Source: Favolaschia claudopus (lineage: Eukaryota; Basidiomycota; Agaricomycetes; Agaricales; Mycenaceae). Taken from it: a DNA stretch of 64,000 nt. Shown one piece after another: positions 56,152-64,000 of this stretch. The position numbers were made by a program, and so were the translations under genes. The stretch lies in assembly GCA_037176885.1 (NCBI GenBank), contig JAWWNJ010000008.1, positions 1-64,000 on the forward strand, read 5' to 3'. Below the pieces are notes generated by a model, which searched no databases, was not told where the DNA came from, and was given only the letters and a program-made list of their open reading frames with translations. Within the stretch, counting starts at the first letter, position 1, and every line of letters starts with the position of its first letter.

Positions 56152-57574
56152 TGTGCGTCCTCGCTGACTTGGTAGCTAGGTTGAAGAGGGGCGAGGTGAT
56201 ATATTTGCTGCGTCGTATTTAAGCCTGGAGTGAGACGAGCGTTCAGTCCAGACGTTACCGAAAGATTGAACGCAAATGTTATGGGGTGCATCAAATTGTC
56301 AGAGAATGGAGAGCTCATGTTGAAGCCGCGCATGCATGATGCGATGGCGAGCTGTATGTCCCAGTCAGAATGATAATACACGAGTCATCCTCTTCATTGT
56401 GCGTACCTTCAGCTTGTAGGGAAGACATCTAAGGATGGTAAGTTATCGCAGAAAATGTATGCAGTTATCCGAGTATAGAGCCGACACGGCGGATACTCAC
56501 AATGCGAGAGTTCGACAGAATAGAGGATTTGAGGAGGAGTGCTCGAATGCTGTCGGGTGCCACAATCACCGGATCTAAAACTGAAAATATTTTAACAGAG
56601 AAATGGAGAATCGAGCGTTGACATACCGTATGTTAGCCAGTCCATGCACATGTGGGTCGGCATATGTAGCGTCGAGAACTCCAACTTACAGAGTTTAGGG
56701 TTAATCGGTACGGCAAGAAAGGAATAGAAAAGCAGGCAAGCGAGTCTTGAGTTGCAAGGCATTAATAATTCGACTTCGTTCATCTGGAGCAGAATAGCGG
56801 AGTGATGTTTGTCTTTGGGACTTGGGGGCAACCGCAATGAGTCAAACTGACCATGATAGAACGAAACAGAACAGAGCGAACTATTGCGCGTCGGGTGAGT
56901 ATGACTATCCTGGGGGTGAGACGAGTATAGTTCGGCGAAAGGCCTTGAACAAACACGTAGATTTCGGGATCAATACTGCATAGAGGATGAAGGTTTCCCT
57001 TCGAAACCCTGAACGCGAACACAGGATCGTGTGAAGACGAACTCTCTCCGAGATTAGCTCTCCGTGTGATTGGCGTACGATGAGGCCTAGACGGCTGGTT
57101 ACAGATTATCAGAGCATGCATTCATGATCAAGAGCATTTTCGACGCACTCTTGGCGGTTCCTTGGCGGGCGGGAGTCCCAGTGGGCGGATGAATGGTATA
57201 TTGGCACGGTCGAGTTATTTTCGAGTGACGTGTGCATTGCCTGATTATCCCGTCAGGAAGAAGAATAGGGTGCCAAAAATGTGCCTTCCAAGCGTCCTGC
57301 CTTCTTACTTGCATTTCGGTCGTCCGACTAGGTCACGGAGAGGACTCCTCGAACTTCGAAGAGTGTTAGAGTGAGGGATCCCGGGATCGACTTTGACATT
57401 GACAACGACAGATTTATGGAGCGCCATACAGACCAGATGGAATGAAAGCTCAGATATGTTCACGGTGACCTTATAGCCTTTTGTGAGAGTCCCCAAGAAT
57501 CCGGCGCAAGCATTTATTCGAGGACCCAGGAGCAGTTGGTGGTGGTGGTCGAGGACAAGTGGTGTGACAGTCAC
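56152..57574 (-). CDS. Uncertain multi-exon gene
   Basis: Minus-strand stretches look coding: from 57574 (LLGPRINACAGFLGTLTKG, SELSFHLVCMALHKSVVVNV) to a GTAAGA donor near 57303, then about 57110-56860 (GLSPNYTRLTPRIVIL), 56790-56640 and 56380-56150 (FSDNLMHPITFAFNLSV). Several GT-AG introns could link them, and hydrophobic stretches suggest a membrane or secreted protein. I could not assemble a single frame or recognize a family. It may also include the 5' leader of the GMC gene. Treat as provisional. Confidence 0.3.
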
Positions 57575-58365
57575 TCGGGATGATCCGGTGACACGTCACA
57601 TTTCCACGGCGCTTGCTTCTGACCACCATGACCGTGGTTCATAAACGTTCATTCTTTGTTTATTTCCTTGCCCACCTTGCTTCTTTTATCTTTTCAGCGC
57701 TTTTGAATGCCAGGTTGCAAATTTCAACACATCTCTGTCGAGTCCGAGGCTATAACTGGAACTTTGGCGCTGGCTGAGGGCTCTTCGATCTGCCAATGAG
57801 CTTTGACAGTCTTTCATCTGAATAGCCTCCTCACAAGACGAGCTTCAAACTCACTCCACTGACGCCGCCGCCCAACCGCCGCCACTGAATGGGAAGATTC
57901 AAAGTTCAGCGTCAGGCTGGCATCGTATCCTGATAATCCGTCTCGACTTTCATTCCTCTCGTTGCTTGATTCCCCCGTCTTCAATTCTACCGTAGTTTAC
58001 AGAGCTCTCGACTCTTCACATCTGCCGACGCTGCCTCCAAGCTCTCCGATTTGAACCTCATCGTCGCATGCTCAACCGCGATTACGACGCCTTAGATGCT
58101 TACCATGTCAACTGTCTGATAGGTCGCGACCGCAGGTGATGTCTTCCTCATCGTCCGATAGGCTGCTCAAGCGATGGCGATCTTCCCGGACTTGGCACAC
58201 GGCAGATTCCTCCCACCGCTTTTTTTGTCTCTTCCTCATCACCCACGACGTCTGCCACGCGTTAAAAGCAGCAGGGACTCGCTCCCAACTCGCTCTCTGC
58301 TGCAAGCAAGCTAGCGAACTTCACGGCTTCAACCTTCCATCCAGCCCCATCCTCCACCTCCGACG
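57575..58365. other. Promoter region between divergent genes
   Basis: The final 500 bp is C/T-rich, fitting the 5' leader of the membrane protein gene. The ORF 58136-58405 is likely leader sequence. I see no other gene. Confidence 0.45.
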
Positions 58366-59758
58366 ATGGCCCCCGCACCGCTCTCCCTCCCCGCCGCTGA
58401 GCTGATCCAGGAGGTGTTCTCCTGCGTTCTATACGGAATATACCTAGTCACCCTAGGCATGGCCGGACGTATCTTGCTCACCACCGAATCCGGCCGTTGG
58501 AGGCGTGCATCCGAAATCCGCTGGGTCCTCGTCGCGGTGTCCATTCTTTTATTCGTCAATACCACTCTGGATCTTACTATGGCTACGATCACGCTCATGC
58601 AAGCTTTCATACTGTATACCGGTCCTGGTGGTCCTACCCATGTTTTCGAGCACTCTTCTGGTTATCAGACTGTAACTAAGGTGAGTGGGATGTATCTTTC
58701 TCAGTAGAATCCCGAACCAACTCTTCGTTGCACAGTCTATTTGCGTTGTGGTACAAAGTCTTACCGGAGACGGGTTTCTTGTAAGTAACTTCCTCGCCCT
58801 CCTTTGAACACAATACGTAATATACAATGAACACATTCCACCAGATCTATCGCTGCTGGATCCTTTACAACAGGTCGAAGCTGGTCCTCGGCTGCGGCGG
58901 AATTCTCTGGTTAACCAATCTTGCCTGCGCCGCCCGCGCCATCGTTCTCCTCACTCAAGCCTCACAAGGTCTCATCCTCTCCAGCCCTATTCAACCGTGG
59001 ATGCAAAGGTCAGCCGGTCTGAACCCTACTCTGTGCCGTGCTCATTGTTCTCTTCATTGTGCCTCAGTTTTTGGAGTCTTACAATTGCGATCAACATTTT
59101 GGCGACATGTAAGCATCCCTCCGATTTATTTTTTTTCCTGATTTTGATTTTGTTTCGATCAGCCCTCATCGTCCTCCGTATCTGGCTGGTTGAGCGCGAG
59201 AACAAACGCTACCGCATCGGCGTAGAGTCGACACAGACGCACTCGCCGCCGCCCAAGAGCGCCTTGAGCCGGGCCATGCGAAATATTGTGGAGTCGGGAA
59301 TGATTTACACCGGTTAGTTTTGTTCGCTCAAGCCTTCGTGTTTCAATTGACCAACCCAATACGAAAGTGGCATCAATCCTCACCCTGGGGGCGTACACCG
59401 CCAACAGCAACCTCCTCTACCCATTCTCCGCCATCGTGCGCATCTTCTCAGTCCAAAATGAACTGAATTCGTCTTGATTTCTGTTTCTTTATCTTCACAG
59501 GAACTCCAAAGCGTCGGAATCACCTTCAACCTCATCCTAATCCGAGGCAAAACCACCACCACCCAACAACAACATTCCAAGCGCGATCACACGCTGAGCA
59601 CCTCCGTCCCCTTCAATTTCCGTAACTTCCATTCTCGCACGACGGCGGAAACGTACACCGTGCGGTCGGGGGAAGTTGAAGGTCAGGATAACGTGTTTGC
59701 GCTGATGGAGAAGGACAAGGGGTCGAAGGGCAGAGAGTCGACGGCGACGGTGGTGTAG
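58366..59758 (+). CDS. Seven-helix integral membrane protein (paralog 2)
   Basis: Seven exons keep frame: 58366-58680, 58736-58780, 58845-59008, 59068-59108, 59163-59312, 59368-59435 and 59501-59758. The order is MAPAPLSLPAAELIQEVFS with helix 1 (CVLYGIYLVTLGMAG), helix 2 (WVLVAVSILLFVNTTLDL), SICVVVQSLTGDGFL, IYRCWILYNRSKLVLGC, an FWSLTIAINILAT helix, LIVLRIWLVERENKRYR, ASILTLGAYTANSNLLY and ELQSVGITFNLILIRGK. The tail is polar (about 75 residues). Helix arrangement and intron positions match the gene at 51.2-52.5 kb, so the two are paralogs in inverted orientation, separated by the GMC gene. Function is unknown. All introns are GT-AG and 53-65 bp. Confidence 0.8.
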
Positions 59759-61403
59759 CGGAACGATTTACTTATGAAGCAACGAATGATCTGATTACTT
59801 ACTGTGTAATATATTTTTTCGGCCGGAGTTTTGACCTGTATGTTTTACTTATAAGCGGAAGACTCGTTCGTTGCATATCGTATGGGTTTCAAAACCCAAG
59901 GGCCTACGAGGAAAACGTCCACTCCATCTGTGTACAGCAGGTTATGCGTATGGTTGAGGGCCGACAGCCATTCGTCTTCTTTGATTTCATGTGCAACCTG
60001 CCAGAAATTTCTACGGATTCCGTGGAGCATTCGATTCTCCTGGAAAGCCTGCGCGAGTCTGGGGCAATTCCGGAATGGGACTGCCTTGTCGAACGCGCGC
60101 GCGCGAGCGGGGGACGTGCAGGTGCATCTCATTCGAGTTGTCGAGGGGGAGCAGAAACGATTGTGGGTGATCCCGATGAGATCGAGCAGCGACTATATCG
60201 ACAAATACCTTCGGCGGTGTGTGGAGATCGTTCGCGAGAATCTTGAGGGCGGTACGATTGGGGTTGAAGAGGAAGTTGAACAAATGCTCGCAAACAGAGG
60301 GGATCTCGTTGAGATTCATTGAACAACGGTAGCTTAGTCTGGTCATGCGTACCAGCCTTCGGCCCTTCGATGATCGACCTGTACTATTGACTTATCGCCT
60401 GAAAAAAAATTGCAACACAAGCTTTGGATCTCGAGAGCAGATTTGAACGATAGACGAGTGTCTATGTTGAGCTGATGGGCATCAGGTGGGGATATTCAAT
60501 ACCTATAAGTACCTAAAAAATCACCGGCTCGCTCACAGACACGGGCAAGTGGCTGGCTACAACGACCGAAAGGCCGATCTCTCCCTCTGACGGTATTTAT
60601 ATCCCTCGAGCCCCCCACAAATCTTGCGCAAATCGACACTGCCTGCCGACGGGATACTTATTACTCAAGATGTGTCGATCGCCCGACTGGGATCCACAAT
60701 AAGATGCCTACATAGAAACAGGGCTGAAAAGCCCGAAGGTGTACATGTGGAGCTCACAACGGCTGTGTATAAACTGACAATTGACCGTGGTCCGTAACGC
60801 TCAGTTACTTTCAAGCTTGAAGCTGGAGAACTTGAAGAGGTGAAGTTCTGAACAATCGACAACATGGAAGTGCTCGCTCGAACAGCTTGTCATACACGAG
60901 CTTGCTGCTTAATTCTTGTAACTACCCGTCTAGCCGCAACGCTAAGCCCATACAGCTTTGCATTCAATCGGTAGGTAGGTAGGTAGATTACACGGCACGG
61001 TCCCGCTTAGGAACGCCGGGGCCCAGGGAGTAACAGACAATACAGGGGCACTACTGTACTGTACGGTCCCGGAATTCCATTCCCTCCCGCGTCTTCATTG
61101 TCAATTGACTCGAATTCTTTGCGGCCTAAACGCGCCGTCCGTCCGTCAAGAAGCGGATCGGCATTATGATTTTCGCTGGTATTGTTAATGCTGTATGAAA
61201 CGACACCGTGACGATGGGGGATTCGCGGGCAATGAATGGAGATTTCTGACTTGCATGCACGACTTGCTTGTTTGTTGCTTTCTCACACCGCCGGACCCCG
61301 AATAAATGGCCGCTCGCAGTTTGATTTCTGTTTATTGTCACATATCACCATACGCTGTGTCCTCCTCGCTTTCATCCTTCCTTCTTTCTCAGTCGGCGCT
61401 CGA
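59759..61403. other. Spacer with an ambiguous open frame at 59.85-60.35 kb
   Basis: Both strands of 59882-60322 are open (plus 146 codons ending GDLVEIH; minus 95 and 111 codons). The plus frame has an acidic, helix-like end, but I cannot choose a strand. From 60.4 to 61.2 kb I see no gene. GGTAGGTAGGTAG occurs near 60970. Confidence 0.4.
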
Positions 61404-62098
61404 ATGCGATTTGGATTTGGATTTGTCGGCGCTGGGCTCTTTTCTCTGGCTTCACTTTTCACGTTCACTGCAGTCGGAGGGTCGCAATCTACTCGCTCGT
61501 CGGAAGTGGTAAGCCCCAGATCGAAATAAATCGAAAGGAAGAAGTAAAACTCACTCACTTGCTGCGCGTCATCATTACAGATCGTACTAGGCTGCTTCGA
61601 CGCGGGCATCGACCCCAAGACTTGGTATTTGTTCCACGGTACCACAGGCTACTGCGTCGACTTGAGATTCGCAGATGGCAGTGGGAGTGAGCTGGAGGGT
61701 ACTGTCAGCGAAGAGCGCTCCGGGACAGACATCTGGTGTGTATGCTTTCTCTTCTCCTCTACACAAAGTCTGATCGTTTGGGGGTGAGCAGCGACTCGAA
61801 TATTGATCATGTCCCTACCGCCGAGATCGCCCGATCGATGGTCGATAACCTAAACGTAGCCATAACCGTGGCAGTCAACGACAATCGTGAAGCATTTCGG
61901 TGCCTGTTTGGCTACTGCGTTGCCCTGGTCGATCCGTATATGGTTCACAATTCGAGAAAGAGTTCACAAGCGTACCTGGAAAGAGTGACGGGACTGCTTT
62001 CGCAATGCGCCGTCGAAGAAGGTCCGAGGGCGGATGAGGCGGAGGAAAGGCTTGGGGTTCAGGAAAGCTCGCAGAAGGTGTTTAATCTTGGGCAATGA
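61404..62098 (+). CDS. Small secreted protein, unknown function
   Basis: Exons are 61404-61508, 61582-61735 and 61792-62098. Introns of 73 and 56 bp are GT-AG, and the frame is kept across both. The N-terminus MRFGFGFVGAGLFSLASLF is a clear signal peptide. The mature part of about 160 residues contains at least six cysteines (GCFDAG, GYCVDL, CDSNID, FRCLFGYC, SQC), suggesting disulfides. I recognize no family. Small cysteine-containing secreted proteins of mushrooms act in substrate or host interaction, but that is only context here. Start chosen for the signal peptide; an upstream in-frame ATG at 61236 would bury it. Confidence 0.65.
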
Positions 62099-63611
62099 GA
62101 GGAGCCTCAGCAGCGCCTTGTTTCCGACCGCATGCGTTATTTGCTGGTGCACTTTCCTCAGTCGACTTTGGTGATTACTTACGCACAGTGCGAACCCGTT
62201 ACTCCTGGATGAATGATCATTGTCGGTAAGAAGATATATATATATAGCACACTTACATGCTGGACGTGCATTGACCGCCCTTCTAAATCCAGTCATAAAC
62301 GGCCCCATTTTCGAGGAAAGCACTGGATTGGATGTACGAAGTTCAGTCCAGATGTCGTATGAGATCGAATCGACGATGGCCTTGCATCAAGGACAGGATG
62401 ATATTGTTGAACGCTCGACCTTCTTCTAATGTCATGTCGTCGAGGAGGTCTAGATTGCATTCGTTTGAATTTGAATAGGGTGGTGGATTATAAGAGATGC
62501 AACTTAATACCATCTATGAGGAAGAGAAGTGTAAACAAGCGGCACGCATGACGGATTCAATCGTCTTGGGACTCGGGCCAAATATTAATCCCACACAGCC
62601 CATAGCAGGAATCCGCGTCGATAAATTGATTTGTTGCGGGCGGTTTCGTTGGGGAATGGCTAGGATGCGAGGAAGAATTAACGCGTCGACGTCGGGGGTT
62701 ATTGATTCCCGAAGAGGGTGGATCTTTGGTGTGAAGATGCTGGGAGGGACTCATTCCATCGATTGAGCGAGAATTAGAAGCGAGAGCCTACGCTACGGCG
62801 ACGATTCTCCAATAAAGTGTATTGGCGATAAGTTATAACGCGTTTAAATTTTGGTTTCGTACTTTCTGAGCAATAGGATCATCGGTAACAGCATTTCTTC
62901 GAGGACGTTCAAGAAATGCGCTCACATTTGACTTGAAGAACGCCGCCTGGACGGAGCCGTTGCTGCCCACTATAATTACCTGTCGGATGCTCAGATCGAC
63001 GGCCCAGCGACGGAGAACCGTAAGTGGTAAGAAAGCCTGCAGAGTCATAATCCTCAAGTCTCAGAGCCAGAATGTCAATAAATCGACGCAGTAACCGTTG
63101 GATTTCGAGTGGATTGAGACTTCCTAGCGCGAATGGTGGAGGAAGAAGACAAGGGCAATTGATCGGCAATCACCGACGTCCTAACACAAACAATTACACT
63201 GCAAGCAGGAACAAACAAACTCCCCTTGCTCGGCACCATGATGTCCAACCACTCGACGCTCAGCATTGCGCCAGACAAGTCGGCAGCGCGCCGAGCTCAC
63301 AGCTCAATCCGAAGCCTCCAGTTAGCTCCCACGAATCTTCGGAGGATATAAAAGACGGCGCTGAGTCCGAGTCAAAGTCACGGTGACATCTTTTCTACAT
63401 CTTTTCCGAGTCTTCGGCTTCTTCTGTCTTTCCACCACCGTCTGGTAGCAGAAAACACTCGAACAGTCTCATTTCTGCTGTACGTCTCCCTACTCTATCT
63501 TCCCACCCGATGTCTGCTAATTTATCTCCTCTTTTTTTCTCGCATTTCATTCTATTTTTCTCGCCGCGCCTCGTGTGATCAAGATTGGACCCACAAAGCG
63601 AATTTGGCGCT
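62099..63611. other. Intergenic region upstream of the forkhead gene
   Basis: Short ORFs at 62220-62429, 62497-62766 (plus) and 62833-63169 (minus) have no recognizable motifs. The last 250 bp are pyrimidine-rich and likely hold the promoter and 5' leader of the forkhead gene. Confidence 0.45.
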
Positions 63612-64000
63612 ATGGCGGACGATATTGCTAGCCTTTCTGGAGAATTAGTTGGTGCTCACGGTCAGGAAGCCACCTCTCAGCCCTCTGTCATGAGCCATTC
63701 ATCGCAGGCGAGTATACCACCGACCTTTCTCCTCACCCAAAGCTAACCAACCCTCCCCTCCCCAAACAGCCTTCGCACACTCTAGATCTCTCCCCCACAC
63801 CAACCAACACAGACCCCACCACAGTCTACCTCCTCACCCGCCTCAACCCCACCCTCCCACCCACCACCCCCCTCACCCTCGCGTCGCTCTTCCCGCTCCC
63901 ACCCCCCGGCGAAAGACCCACTGCCCCGCTCATCGCCCTCGTACAAGTCGCAATATGGAGTAGCAGCCCCGAGAGGCGGCTGACGCTGCAGGGGATCTAC
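63612..64000 (+). CDS. Forkhead transcription factor, 5' part (cut by window edge)
   Basis: Exon 1 runs 63612-63707 (MADDIASLSGELVG to MSHSSQ) and exon 2 starts at 63770. The intron begins GCGAGT, a GC-AG intron, and splicing keeps the frame. After a Pro/Thr-rich stretch comes RPTAPLIALVQVAIWSSSPE, then RRLTLQGIY at the window edge. This matches the start of the forkhead winged-helix domain, where the usual form is RPPYSYxxLIxxAIxxSPxKRLTLxEIY. The second half of the domain is outside the window. It likely acts as a nuclear DNA-binding regulator. Confidence 0.78.

Noticed and set aside
59845..60346. Protein gene on either strand
   Set aside because: Both strands are open, no family motif is seen and no clear splice structure favours one strand. 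It is reported only as ambiguous.
1..64000. CRISPR arrays, bacterial operons, riboswitches
   Set aside because: The sequence is eukaryotic (telomere, spliceosomal introns, fungal gene families). The phased 10-bp array is not a CRISPR array.

Overview
The window is the left end of a fungal nuclear chromosome. It opens with a CCCTAA-type telomere tract (C-rich strand reading inward). Its genes are intron-rich, with short introns of about 48-65 bp, and belong to families typical of Agaricomycete mushrooms: F-box proteins, a MYND zinc-finger protein, an EF-hand family protein, a secreted GMC oxidoreductase, seven-helix membrane proteins, an NF-YB/HAP3 subunit and a forkhead factor. I cannot name the species.

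From about 0.2 to 40 kb is the subtelomere. It is built from at least seven diverged copies of a long repeat module, marked by a conserved block near 1.08, 3.96, 6.98, 10.5, 15.97, 30.94 and 38.85 kb. Its most striking content is a set of about 25 compact tRNA-like elements of 84-105 nt. Each has a T-arm-like hairpin (7-nt loop of TTCGAYT type) directly next to a closing acceptor-like stem. Where a tRNA has its anticodon arm, most have a 7-9 bp hairpin with a long loop. Nearly every element is followed 15-45 nt later, on the same strand, by a run of five or more T, as expected for RNA polymerase III terminators. Several sequence groups keep the pairing while the bases change. I found none of them beyond 40 kb. 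They are the best candidate here for something undescribed.

One of these elements is split by about 12 kb of inserted DNA (17.19-29.19 kb), flanked by a GTGTT duplication. The insert holds a DDE-integrase gene of the fungal 'integrase core' type, two arrays of 10-bp-phased GTGAA motifs, and a recent MULE-like element. That element has 248-bp terminal inverted repeats and a 9-bp target duplication, and it carries truncated RecQ-like helicase and companion genes. A 395-bp MITE with a TA duplication sits inside one of its inverted repeats. A small gene island (Zn2Cys6 factor, F-box protein; 33.4-37 kb) lies between repeat modules.

From 40 kb rightwards the sequence is gene-dense: MYND protein (-), EF-hand protein (-), F-box protein (+), NF-YB (+), seven-helix membrane protein (-), GMC oxidoreductase (-), an uncertain gene (-), a paralogous membrane protein (+), a small secreted protein (+), and the start of a forkhead gene (+) cut by the window edge. 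Exon boundaries were inferred by eye from splice consensus and reading frame. They are firmest for NF-YB, the integrase, the second membrane protein, the secreted protein and the F-box genes.
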